DNA of 64,000 bases, taken from Baylisascaris procyonis. Taxonomy: Eukaryota > Nematoda > Chromadorea > Rhabditida > Ascarididae. Positions 50,783-63,373 of this stretch are shown here, in pieces (positions within the stretch are counted from its first letter, which is position 1; every line of letters begins with the position of its first letter). The DNA is taken from positions 2,684,001 through 2,748,000 of the forward strand of contig JAZARR010000212.1 in the NCBI GenBank assembly GCA_037389465.1, in the 5' to 3' direction. Below the pieces are notes generated by a model, which was given only the letters and a program-made list of their open reading frames with translations, made no database searches and was not told the DNA's origin. The position numbers and the translations under genes are program-made.

Positions 50783-51899
50783 GTGATTATGTGTGTGGAA
50801 ATTTGTGTGTCGTTCTTATGCTTCGTTGTTTCAACTCGAAGGCCACCAAAGATGCGAATAATCACAGCATGTACTAAGCATTCATGGCGCTGTCAAAGTT
50901 ATCCAACAACTTTTCTAATGAAACCCTTCAAAAATGGAAAATTTCATACGAATTTCTACCGACCGAATCGAATTTCTTCCTGTATAAATCATATTCTGTG
51001 GTGCGTGGGGTCGAATAAACGATCTTCTCTAAGAGATTTGTATGTGAGATAGAATCATTTAAAAAGCGAATTCCGCTATTGGGCACAGTTACTATTTCTC
51101 GGTAATTTATGAAATTAGAGAGTACAATCACAGATATTGCAAAAGGGTTTATCCTACCGGTGCGTCTGGTACACTTTCCATTTCTTTGTTCTTGCCACGA
51201 TCGTTTTTTTGTGCTTTCTACAAGTTTCTGTAGGCAGATGTTATTGCCATGGGTGGCCGAGACTTCCCAAATGCAACCTTCTTATACTAATGGTATTCTG
51301 GGAAGCGATGCTTTTGAGCAATGAGCCCATTTTCCGTTCAGAAATACGCCCAAATTCCATTGCTGTTTGTTGTTCACTTCAGCTCCAACGCCCCATACAT
51401 TCTTGAGTGATGAAGCAGTTCTCGACAAGAGAAATCCCGTTTGGCTGCTGTTAGTGTTGAACCATGGAAAAATTTTCATTCGGGGCTGTTATGTTCGCAG
51501 CTTGGAGGGTCCCTAAAGTTCAGGGTTCTTCCGAATATCTCCGAAAATCAAGAGCCCTGAATGTCAACAGCAGCTGCTATGGTTCCTCTTTGATGCTACC
51601 CTTCCCACTGCTTTCTATTCGCTTATTTCATTAAGTTCTTTGTTATTAATGCAAATTTTTCTCATACACTGCATGGAACTAATTCTTCGTTATAAATGGA
51701 ATTGCTCTAGCTATTTTGGCAGCTCGTTTCACTTTCCTGCTTTTGCAGCCGAAATGACACGCCTTTTGTAGATTCTCGTTTCAAATTGCGCTTGAATATT
51801 TTTTATGTGGAAACGTCTGTTTGGAAAGGAACTGCTTATATATAACTGTTCTCCATAAACATAAATTTCCAGTAGGTCCATTGATAACAAAAAAAACCT

Positions 51900-51901
<2 letters not shown>

Positions 51902-51987
<86 letters not shown>
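51902..51987 (+). repeat. (TA)n microsatellite
   Basis: About 43 uninterrupted TA units. The Tyr-Ile frames on the minus strand over it are artefacts. Confidence 0.98.
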
Positions 51988-51990
<3 letters not shown>

Positions 51991-53248
51991 AGGATAAAGC
52001 TGAAAATGCAGCACAGGCAAATGACTATCACACTTTGTGACACAATCAGAATAAGCAGCTAACCTAAGCCACAAACTCAGCCTTGTATGATTTGTGCTTC
52101 AGCACATTACTCTCAGCAAATGTTGTGGGAACCATGACCGGATGGCTTTTATGGACAATGACCGAGCACGTTTTTTCGAAGAATGAAAAAAATAACGAGG
52201 TCTTTGAACGACAACATTCCGGCAAACGTTGGCGTATGTCCTAGCTTGCATTCCCGACTTTTCACGAAATTACTTGTCTGACTTCCTTTAGAAAAATCAG
52301 AAAGAATTGTTTTTGGGAGTTAAGAAATTGAACGTTGCCTTGAAGGATGTTAGGTTTCTAGAACTTCAAGGTGTACATCGAGAGGAGTACTTCTGTCTTC
52401 ATTGCACCATATTTCTTCTCTTTCAAACAGACACAACATTCAATAACTAACGCAAGTAGATGAATAGAAATTGTGCTCAGCAAAACAGATCATACCCCAC
52501 GCAACACAAGTACTTTTTGTGACGGAGATATTGATGTGATAATTCCACTACAGCCACTACTTGCCGAAAACAATTTTCACATCCCGATAAGCACAATATT
52601 CGTTTCAGTTGGATGCTTTATTCTTTTTTTCTTATTAACCACCTTTTCTTACAATAAACATTTCACGATCATGCGCTCAATGGTGTGCGTTGAAAAAATC
52701 TCGAAGCGCAGTGACTGAAACTGTGGAAAAGGTTTGTACATCGTAACTGTACATCGTAAATGCATTATTGCAGTATTACCGTTTTTTCTTGACCCTTACT
52801 GCGTTTGTAATCTTCAATCTTCTTGTCAGTTTTTTAATCCGTCTTGTCTGTTAGTGCAGACTTATTCATATATTAGTTTTTGACCATATATTACTGTGTA
52901 TTTTTGCTTTTTTAACGTTATCTGCCTCATGGCTTTCTTCTAAATTTTCGCGTGCAAAGACGAATTATCTTGTACATACGAGCATGTTTAAAATCCATGG
53001 GATTTATCTGTATGCTCGACCATCTATCTTCTACTATCTTCTACCTGTTCGGGCGATAATTTTGAATCACAAACTAAAAGATTTAAAGCGATTTGCTAGA
53101 CATACTTGTACACAAAATGATTTGCTTCATTTCGTCAATTTCCATACATTCTATGAACAGCTAAAGAGTATTTCAAGTTCTTCAGTCAAGAAAAAGATGC
53201 ATAATTGTTTCATTTTCTATCTGAAACAGATGCCTATTACTTCTGAGG

Positions 53249-53295
53249 TGGGGAGGAGGGGGGGTAGGGGGGAGTGTTGGAAGCGCGAGGAGGGA
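53249..53295 (+). repeat. G-rich tract
   Basis: GGTGGGGAGGAGGGGGGGTA and following G-runs; potential quadruplex former in non-coding sequence. Confidence 0.6.
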
Positions 53296-53752
53296 ATGGA
53301 GAGTCAGCAAAAAGTGGATAATTTGTGTTTTTCCATATGTTGATTGCATATGTTCTGCTTTGTGAATTGTAGAACTATTTGCTGCAATTTTATTAGAGGC
53401 AAAAAAAGTTTTATTCCCTTTTATGCATTGTTTCTTTATGTAAAGGACGGGTTTTCGCTGGTAATTGTCTTCACGAAAAGATTAGCTATAGGCATCCCAT
53501 ACATATATTATCGAGAGGCGATTCTTTTAAGAACATTGATGCCGCACGACATTCATTACGATCAATTTTGAAGGTTAGGCATGCAGAAATTGTACAAAGA
53601 ATGAAGAATTCATTCTCATCGTGGCTATGACTTTTGCTCTGACTATCCACGAGTCACTGGGATTCGATACTTGCGATGAGCGAAGCTCGTTGTGATGACT
53701 ACGTAAATAGCTGGTCTTACATTATTCTCGCTGGAAATCATACACCACTCTA

Positions 53753-54505
53753 ATGCTACTTGAATGTTTGACTAAGCTCTTCGCTATCGCTTTTCTTCCT
53801 CTCTTCTTTCTCACAAGTCTTCCCTTCCTCGTACACCAAATCATCTCCACTTGCATGACTAGAAAGAAGTTGACCAGTGTGGCGGAACATGTCGAGTCTT
53901 TAGATGTGATACATATTGCTACCCCATATTTGCTTTCTCCTGTACTCCACTTCTACCAGCATGATGAATTTTTCGTTGCGCTGGATCCAGTGATCTTAAC
54001 TACTCTTGTAAGTTTCTTATAAGTATAGAAGTCACGTTATAAAGCTACTTTCCGCCGATAATTTACGTGGGCATAACCTCATAACATACCTTTCGATTTT
54101 CCGAAAATCTTTTAGCTCGCTATTTCCGGTCAAAACTTTTGGCACAATTGATATGACTGGAAAAGATATTGAGGCGCGGAGTTTCTTCGCTTTTCTGATT
54201 ACTCTTCTGTAAAACGCGAATTGTTCACTTTTTTGCCGTATTTTTAGCCTCTATTGCGATAAGCTTTTGAAAAAGCTAAATGGGAGGCTAACTTCTTCCA
54301 AATCGAGGTGGAGTTACAAGGGAGATTACATTTTCCCGGCGCAAGCGTAGCTAGTGATCATCTTGACTCTATGAAAAAGTTACATTCTTTTCAAATAGCC
54401 AAACATTTTTCCTCTTCAATTTGACAGGCTTTCAAGTTTACGCCGAGAGATGTTGGAAATACCGTGGGCGCAATGAAAAGAGGCGTATTGTTTGCTGAAC
54501 ATTGG
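53753..54505 (+). CDS. Two joined exons of an unidentified membrane-anchored protein (partial model)
   Basis: Exon 53753-54007: MLLECLTKLFAIAFLPLFFL begins an N-terminal hydrophobic segment or signal anchor (residues about 5-30), followed by a soluble stretch with VESLDVIHIATPYLLSPVLH and FFVALDPVILTTL, ending at CTT before GTAAGT. Exon 54428-54505: after TTTGACAG, AFKFTPRDVGNTVGAMKRGV then LFAEHW before GTAAGT. Both are phase 0, so they join in frame to give 111 residues. Further segments downstream (55046-55145; 55331 onward; 55896 onward) may continue it, but phases could not be reconciled. No family was recognised with confidence; an acyltransferase-like protein was considered without real support. 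Confidence 0.4.
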
Positions 54506-55045
54506 GTAAGTCGTTTGCGGGAGTCTAAGATTTTTGCAAACAGTTGCCATTGTAAGCGTGTTTACGCATCTTCATAAAGAGTGCAGAAACCGCACGACAG
54601 ACTTGCATTCATGCTAGAGTGAGTCACTGCCGACACACCCACGACAATGATGATACGTGAAGAATCACAGGTAGATTTATCACCGGTTCTTCTAAGGCTC
54701 CTCTGCTTGCACCGCCTGCTCAATATTTTCATGTTCAATCACAGCTCCTCCTCACACCTCTCTTCTTCGCTTTGCGAACACATCGCCTTTTGACGTCAAG
54801 CATTACACTGCTCTTTAGCGCCTCTAAAAGTTTCCGCAGAACACTGCAAGCTTGAACTTCAAGTCGCTAGCTAAACGATTCACAGCCATAATAATCAAAC
54901 GACATATGACGATGCAAAAACCATTTGACATACACAACAATTGTATTTGCGGCTGAAATTAGTTCACTTTTTACACTTTTAGTGAATTTCATATGCATTC
55001 TTAGAGACAACTATTTTGATGTGCCGATACTTACATATTCCTCAG

Positions 55046-55145
55046 GTGTCTACGACATATTGTACGACAAACTGCGGCTAACTTTACGGTGTTACGATCA
55101 GTGTTTGGTGTTCGACGTCTGCTTACTTGTCGCGACGCTCAGCTG
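55046..55145 (+). other. Possible exon downstream of the 53.7-kb gene
   Basis: CCTCAG precedes a segment reading CLRHIVRQTAANFTVLRSVF then GVRRLLTCRDAQL in one frame, ending at CTG before GTACAC. A second frame (YDILYDKLRLTLRCYDQ) is also open. It needs a preceding exon ending in phase 1, which I could not find between 54506 and 55045. Confidence 0.25.
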
Positions 55146-58100
55146 GTACACCCCTGCTAGGTATTCAAACTATTATCACCAAGGCTCCTGAAGTAATCAA
55201 TAAATTCAAGTCTTTTTTGCAATGATATTTTGCGCTTGTTGACAACAAAAAATTAATAACATACAAAACTTTTTAGGATGAAGAGTGACGAGTATATTAA
55301 TAATAGTCTCGAATGAATCATTTGAGTGCTTTCAGGCACGAGTGTTGCCTATTCTCGTGCAGTTTTATTTCTTGAGAGCACATCCCCACATTCGCTCTTC
55401 TCATTCGTTTACTTCACATCAGACATTTCTCTACGTGATTCTCTGCATACTTCTGGCGTTTTTTCTAATACTGCATTCTTCATTCGCCTGCAGATATCAC
55501 TTTTGAGTGATTCAGTTTTTTAGTGGCTCGTCGACGGACGATAAGCAATCGGAACCGTGAGCTTTCAACGGTGCACCACGTAAAAAAACGTGATAGTGGT
55601 TTATTATAGTGAAGATCTAACACATGAAACACTTTCATCTACACAACATATGAAACACCAAGACGCAATGATGATTCGTAAGGGGCGCATAGTCATTTTC
55701 GAGTTATGATTCAGTGAAAAATGTTCTCAACGAAACGAATTATCCTCTCTGTGTTTTCTGCAATTTTTCGAATCATGAATGCCGATGTGACGAGCATTAT
55801 CGATTTTCAAAAAACATCTTTCTCGATATTATGGTGTTCTAAAGCCTTCAGTGGATTAGTTTGGTGGTCTTAAGGTGATTTTTAGAATGCTTCTACTAAC
55901 CTCACCTTTTGGTCACGGAATAATTCTACATTCACGTCATTGCTCACTCATTCGATGGGTACAAGCCAAATTTGTTCTCTTTTATACCGTCCCAACCATG
56001 AGCTGTCAAGTTAATGATGTCTTATCCACCTTGAGGCGCATCTACTGTGGTATGTTCGAAAAACATAGTTGTCTTTTGAAGGTTTGCAGGATTCATAAAA
56101 TTTGCTAAATGCACTATAGCATTTATGGATTGCATATAAAAGTGAGCAAAAAACAATCAAAGAAAATTAATGCATTAGTGACAGCCGCATGGGTGAGCAG
56201 TTGTCATCTTCTAGAGCCGTACCCAAATAAATTTGAACACACTGATAGAGGTGGAAATGGAAAAACCTTCACCCTAACTCTATATCGACCGCGAATTGTT
56301 AACCTTTTTATGGATCATCACCATATGTTACGAAAATTTCACTTTTCTCGAAGTTATTGTGATGCTAGCCATTAGGCTAACGTATAAAACTTTTGAAATC
56401 AGCCTACTGCACTATTTCATGCCCACATTCAAGACCGATGAGAGGCTCTTCTTAGATTATAGCAGGATAAAGCAAATTGAACAGCCGTTTTTTTTTTTTT
56501 TTCATCTTTCCAGTTATATTATATTATAGAGTGACGCAGAACATATTGAAACATACGAATCCCACCGTTGTCTCTCATAATGCCAGACAGTCGGTTTTTT
56601 TTTTTTTGTTTTCTTTCGTTACGTATACCTCATACCGTATCCACATGAATATACGCTTCATGGGATAGGAAGTGTTTTCGAATGAACGCCTCTTTCGGAA
56701 GGCGATGCAAAAACAGAAGCCTATCTTGAATATACGCCTTTAAGAAACTTACTTAATATGAATTCGCACGAGAATGACATCGATGCATCTGTCTGAGGAA
56801 GGAATGCAATGGAAATAACGAAGCCCTCGCTTCCTCAAAAAAAACAAAAAAAACAAACACCTTCCTCGTTGAGTGGAGGGACCCTCTCGAGCATCGCGAA
56901 AGGCAGAAATTCTCGGCATCTATCCAAGCAAATACGGTGTATCGTATCAAACTTATGCATATAAAATAGGCCCATTTAATTCACCACTGATACAGACCAT
57001 CTGAACATTTTCTAATAACTATCCGTATTTTTTGTCTGTATAATGCGGAAATATTCTATAACTGGATTCAACAGTGAGTAATAAATTCTGTGCACTACGG
57101 CTCTATTTTTCACACGAAGGCGCTACATGAGATACTCCTTACAAAATGCCTTGTGCCCGAATAATCTGCATCATGAAGGGAAGAACACAACTCAGGTAGT
57201 GATAGTGCTGTCTAATACGATACGGACAGTGGCCGCAGTAACAGCAAAGTTATTAGAGAAGCAGTCTTCTTGCAAGCGATGATAATGAGCAGTACTTTTG
57301 TTATAAGGCTTCGAAAGTCGGAATTTGGAAAGTGGTCCTGCACAGTGGCATCCCTTAAATTTAATTATGTGAAAAGCTGTGTCAAAGTGGGAACTCCATA
57401 TTGACCAATACTTATGGGAGTTATACAGTACTTAGTGAACGGTTACTTTCAATGAGTGGATTTAAAGCAATCAAGTATGGCTGACATCGCTCAATCAAAC
57501 TTTGCTAACATCTGTCGTTCTCTGTGCACAAAAAAAGCGCACTTATTCACAGAATGCTCCCGATTACAACGATGCAAACACAATCCACTAGTTCCAAAAA
57601 AAAAATAAGGGCATCCGGTTTTTTTCAGTTTACGATACGTCGCATCTAAAATTAGCATCTTTTATGTCGAAGAATTGGCGTGATGATCGAAACTGAGAAT
57701 TTTATTGCATGTGATCACTCACAGATTTTGATTGATATAGTTGCTTGTATAGGAAACAAAGAATAACTTCGCGGATGTGATGCCTGAGGAGGATATCTTT
57801 TAGAAGAAGCGAGGGGATCGCCGACTTTATCATTTCACTACAAAGAAAGGAACGGGAAATCACAAAAGAAAACAAATGCTGGATGGAAATATTAAATAAA
57901 GATCAGAAAACTCTGAGCAGCATAATAGTGAGACGTCAATTCAGAAGACGAAATTCTTGGCGAATATTATTCTCAAGTAATTTTCTTATAAAATGCCAAT
58001 ATACGCCATGAATTGTCTCAATCGGCGAGAAATTGTTCATTTCCACCTATGAAAACTAATTTCAAGAATAGTGAACATTTCAAATACATGAGAAGACAAC

Positions 58101-58210
58101 AGTCGGCAGCTTAGGAACAATGAAGAGCACTTTGTGGCATAATGCACGAATCAAGTTAACGCTGCTGCTTAACTCAACACATATTCACATCTGATGGCAG
58201 CCAAAAAAAC
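55146..58210. other. Region with weak coding-looking frames, no gene model
   Basis: Frames after CTTTCAG at 55336 (ending FSNTAFFIRLQ) and after TTTTTAG near 55885 look partly coding but do not phase together. T-rich runs occur at 56488-56503 and 56596-56609. Nothing recognisable at 56700-58200. Confidence 0.3.
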
Positions 58211-58216
58211 TTTATT
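58211..58216 (-). promoter_or_regulatory. Candidate poly(A) signal of unc-87
   Basis: AATAAA on the minus strand, about 250 nt after the unc-87 stop at 58463, in an A/T-rich context. Confidence 0.4.
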
Positions 58217-58462
58217 TCATTTCTCGCACACATTTCGAATGCACTCTTGCTGTGATGAAAAAGAGAAAAAAAAAACGTAAAGGCGACGATAAAACATGAA
58301 ATTCGGACATATAGAAGCGTCAAGCGGAGCGCGATACATCACTGGATTTGAATTGTTTTATAAGCGTTCGACATCGAGCCAAAATCTGCAGCTCATTTCA
58401 TAGAGACTAAAGCAGATAGCTGCGAGTGACGCTTTCATTTCGCATAGCGTTTTGGTTTGAGC

Positions 58463-61400
58463 TTAAAGTCGATCGAGAGACACCTCAGCCTCCTCGGGAT
58501 ATTCCAATTCCCAAATGCGTTTGAGATGCTTGCCTTTGACGTCACGAGGAGCACCGAATCCAGTCATGCCCTAAAATCCGCTAATTAAAGCACTGATAAA
58601 CTTGACGAGCTCACTCGTCTTCGCTATCGATAGTATGGTAACTCTCAAAGAAACAGTTGCGCTACAAAAGCATCCCCAGAAGAAATCTGTTAATAACGCC
58701 TCAAGTCCTATAAGCCTTGTAAACCTACTTCTTCCTTCAAATCGACTCTATTTTCAAAATGCTAGAAGGAGGTTGCAAGTGAACGAACAAAGAAGCCCAG
58801 CTAACTGAGTAATTCTTCCGCTGAAGTGTCTCTTTGTTGGGTGATGTTTCTGTAAGAATTGCTTTTATTGTTGAGCAGGAAGGCTTACGATCAAAATCGT
58901 GAAAGCGATTATTCATAAACAACTACGGCCTTCTGATATTGCGGATGTGGCTACTAAACTAAAATGTTTACTAAATGTGATTTTAGAAGCTTCACAAGAA
59001 GAGGAAAGTGCATACTTTCTGCGAGTCTCCCCTGTTCCATCCAGCTTGCGAAGGGATGATCGTCTCCGACTTCTTCATATCTTCGTACGGCAGCTCTCCA
59101 GCTTCAGCTTCATAAGTCGTGTTACGGATTGTACCGAAACCAGTCATACCCTGTTGTGAAGCGAATCTGAAAATTTCTGCATCTTTATCACCATTTCCAA
59201 ATGAGTTTTAAAGATGGGAAATACCCACCAGCTTCAAAGAATGGACGTTTCCATAAATACGCATTGTGATTCTATAGTCTAAAATATACATAACATGAGA
59301 ACTAGGATGGCCAGATGAAACAGATTTCTTCAGCGGAAAATTTTTCTGCAACACCATCTCATTCCTTATAAAATTTAACAAAGGACTCTTACAAATGTCA
59401 TATGCCTTGTCTCAAAGTATATGAAAATCAATGATGCGTTCATAAAATCCTCACACGCCTAACGGGTTTAAAATTGCTTCGACAAGTTTACAGATCAACG
59501 GAAATATGGTCCCGTGAACATAAGGTTTGAGAACATCGTACAGTTAGTTAATCATGAAGTGGAAATGCATTTAACAAAGAAGTAATTGGTAGCGCCGACC
59601 AGGGAGGCTTCAGCGAATTTGAGGTCACACCCATTTAGATTACCGTCTCGAGAAAAGATAAATATTGCTTGCGTGGCGCAGAATTGTTAATAGTTGTTCA
59701 CTTAAGCAATGAGTAAAATTAGCTCCTTGACATTTTGGAGCATTTCTGTCCTAAAGATGAAGAAGTACTTTTGGTTTATCTTTAAAAACCGTTATGGTTA
59801 CATTACCCAGCTGAAATAAATTTCATTTGATGAAATCATATAATTGAAGAAAAGTCGGAGAAGCACTCAAAATTGCACCTGTTTGTGCCGGACTGTAGAC
59901 GAACCATACCCTGACTTTTGCGGTTCTGCCATGAAATGGACGGGTCGAGAACCTGAAATTACTTGCAACTCTTTCTTGTAGAAGCGTCACATTTCACACT
60001 CGAGCAGAAGAAGGCATGTTGAACTATATTATGAGGCGCGACCTCAGCGGCATTCTCGAAATTTCCCTTCTTTCTATTTTTCGAAGTAATAAAAAAGCAA
60101 ACATGTGCACTTGTACAAGTGGTTATCTAAATTTTTGGTAATTATAAAAAATAGAAGAATATATCACAATAATTTCTGGTTCGACAGTAGTGAAATGAAG
60201 CGCTCTTATAATAACAGAACTTACAAGTTGTTGTCTAAATCGTTGTTGTCTAAATCTAGCTCTGAGTGTTGATTTGTTGGCGCATCCAATGATCTACGAA
60301 GTACTTTGATAGCGAATAGTTTCTGTTTGTGCGATATCGGCGTTTACATTGTTCAGATGAACTCGATCAAATGAGATAGCATGAGGATATCTCAGCAGCA
60401 GGGATACGACATTATGAGAGGTTTGTGACAATACCGTACACTGCAAGGACCTCTAACGCAAAGCGATTGCCAATGCAGCAGGTACTATGAGAACGGCCCC
60501 GCACTTTGTTATATAGATAAGAGGTTGAAATTTCAAAGACAAACTGACCTCCCAACGTGGCTGTCCAAAGCCAGTCATGCCCTTTTGAGACGCATATTTA
60601 TTGCTACCCATTTGGCTAGGGATCGTCGTCGCGTCGATGCTGCTCTCTGGGTCGTATTCAGGATGCGCACTATCTACAATCCTTGTCGTCTCACGACGCG
60701 ATGTTCCAAAGCCAGTCATGCCCTGGAGCAATATTTTAGTTACATTTGCTTATGTACTGCACGTGTCGTATGCTCGAAAAGGTGCGACAATTCATCCGGC
60801 TCGATGCTATATTAATTCTGCGTCTGACTCTTTACAATGAGTTCGTTCCGTAGGTACTGATACGTGCCATTTAGGAATCACAGGTGCGTAATCACAGTTA
60901 TTATATCTTACAGAATAGCTGGGACATGCTTATTGCATTAAAATGATGGAAGAGACGTTTAAGAAACATCAGCCTTCATTTAGATCATAGCACACCGACC
61001 CTACCGATCATGAGCCAGATCCGTCGTCCTTAGCCAACATTCTTGCAAATCGAAGACTTATTACACCGATTAAACATGGACTGCTTAGTTTCAACTGATA
61101 GTCGACATTGTTTTAGTCGCTCACACATCTCATTTCTTTCTTTTCTTTTTCACAGAAGTTATTGAGGGAATTATAATTTTTTCATGACACACTTGCACCT
61201 TCTCATTAGTCTATTCTCTCGCTAACGGGGGTCTATTAACAACTACTCGGGAAATAAAATACCTCCTTGCGGGGAAAAATTTTTTTGATAATTTTTCGTG
61301 AAGATTAAATCACTATTTTGTGATAGAATGCTACAAACTGTCCAATGCGAATAATTGGTGGCAGTTACGTATAGTGAGAATTGTGGTGACTTAAGCTTTT

Positions 61401-63373
61401 GTATCTACCATCCTCTTATTTGCTCTATCGATGTCATGCCTGTCTAGTGTGAATCAGTTAACGTTTTGTTGTCTCAATAACTAAGTCAATCAATCAATCG
61501 ATAAATTTTGCGAGCAATCATTTTAGTTCTCTTGATACATCCTACTCGTAAAGTTCACCTTCTGGGATGCGAATCGGTTGGTGCCGGCTTGAAGTGGGAT
61601 TTCGGATTGATCGGGGTGTTCATGATCATATTCGGGATGCTTCGTGTCCAACATCTTTGTCGTCTCTCGACGAGACGTTCCAAAACCGGTCATACCCTTA
61701 GAATGAATATTTATATACTCAAGATTGCATCAAAGAAAACAATTTCGCCCTACAACAGAAATCAAATATATTCATAGAAAAACTATTAATTTAATGCATT
61801 TATGTGTAGTCTATTTGGTGAACATGTGCTCACATCAAAGGCGCTTAACAAACCAGAAATTATAGAGGCGATTTCCTTTTACTCGTCCTTTGAATGTTCT
61901 TGAAATGAAATTCAAGAATCTAGTTAGCATCAAATATAACCTATAAATTTCCCCGAAACTTCGAAATAAAAGTCACTATATTATTTTAAATGTTCCTTCC
62001 ATATTTTTGTACTGAATAAATTTTATTTCATGGGTTCTAGGTTTAAATGCTGGTAGCCTTTGAAAAGATTCTTATGAAGCGGATCGCTTGAGCTGCATTA
62101 AATAACCTTCTGAGAGTCGTATTTATTGGTTCCAGCTTGGAGGCGAACGATACCATCGCTAAGACGAATCTTCTCTTCGGGAAGTGGCTGAAATATTACA
62201 TAGTTTAACTTCCACTTGAATGGTGAAAAAATTCTTGCATGTTTAGCGAAAACATAATTACATCAAGAATTTCAGAATTCCATTTACTGTGAAGGTTTGA
62301 TAATCATGGAGATAAAAATCTTATTGGCGACTTGCAATCTCTTCATTCTCTGTGTAACGTATTATTGCTGTGCTTCCAGTATGTGTTTGTTAAGCTTTTC
62401 GCCCGATTTTTTGAATCAGTTGTCTGCTAGCTTCTTTGCTTTGGTAATATTTAACGCTTCTTAGGGCTCCTCTATTCAAGTAGATGTCCTTGAAAAAAGC
62501 TTTGAATTCATAAATGATCCACATGAAACACTTATCCTTCATTCCTCAGCGAGTTATATCGAGTGGAAAATGAACATACAGTGAAAGAAAATTAAAACTG
62601 AAGGTATCATAAAATTAAGGGAAGTAAAGTTGCTCACTGATCGCAGAGTGCAGCAAATAGAGTGGTGAGTTATACTGCGATTTGTGTGGTGGGCTGTTTG
62701 TGCATATGCTCAATTTTGTAAATTTTAAGAGACAACCATCTGTCATAACTACTTAAAGAGCGCTGAGGCTATGTTGAAAGAGAGTGCATTCTTAGCGAAA
62801 CGCAGTAGCAGTGATTGGGATGCTGCAAAGCGTTGGCTTGTTTTACGACGGAAAGTACAAACAGCGATTGGATATGCTGCTGTCGTCAAGATGCTCGTGT
62901 ATTCGGTGCACCTTTGCACTGGCCCGCTCTTTTATGATACTCCGTCATGTTTTCCATTTTTATTAAGTCATCTGTGTCGATAAATTCACATTTTTTGAAT
63001 TGAGCTAAATTTTCAAGGGTTACTCTCCCTAGAAAATTTGAACAGCTGTTTGTAAATTCGGAAGTATCCAATAAAGGGTGACTATTAAAAAGTCGTTGTA
63101 TTAAACTTATAAAAATACGCCAAGAAGATGATGCTGAGTAGCACATTTTAAACAGTGACCTGAATTGAGATGACAATCGCCAAGCAAGAAAACCAACAAA
63201 ACTGACAAGCATACCTGTACATCCGATGGCAGTTGATTGACATGAACGCCCTCCCTGCAGACATCACGACCAGTACCGAATCCAGTCATGCCACGCTGCG
63301 AGTCGAATTTATTTGTGCCCGATTGCAGACGTACTTCACCGTGTGATCGCAAAAGGATTTCTTCTGGAATCTC
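58463..63373 (-). CDS. unc-87: UNC-87, calponin-like-repeat actin-bundling protein (last seven exons)
   Basis: Exons: 63215-63373, 62107-62187, 61559-61696, 60549-60722, 59879-59952, 59016-59166 and 58463-58570; every junction keeps frame, 294 residues to the TAA. Calponin-like repeats: LQSGTNKFDSQRGMTGFGTG, RLQAGTNKYDSQK joined to GMTGFGTSRRETT, LQAGTNRFASQK joined to GMTGFGTSRRETT again, MGSNKYASQKGMTGFGQPRW, LQSGTNRFASQQGMTGFGTI, then SQAGWNRGDSQKGMTGFGAP and the C-terminus KGKHLKRIWELEYPEEAEVS. That is six GMTGFG motifs in the window; the protein has about seven. UNC-87 lies on thin filaments of body-wall muscle, bundles F-actin and protects it during contraction. The exon at 61696 uses a TCTAAG acceptor rather than TTTCAG, but the frame requires it. 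The gene continues beyond 64000 for its N-terminus; nothing coding was seen in 63374-64000. Confidence 0.95.

Noticed and set aside
51729..52074. Tyr-Ile repeat open frames on the minus strand
   Set aside because: They are the (TA)n microsatellite read in frame.
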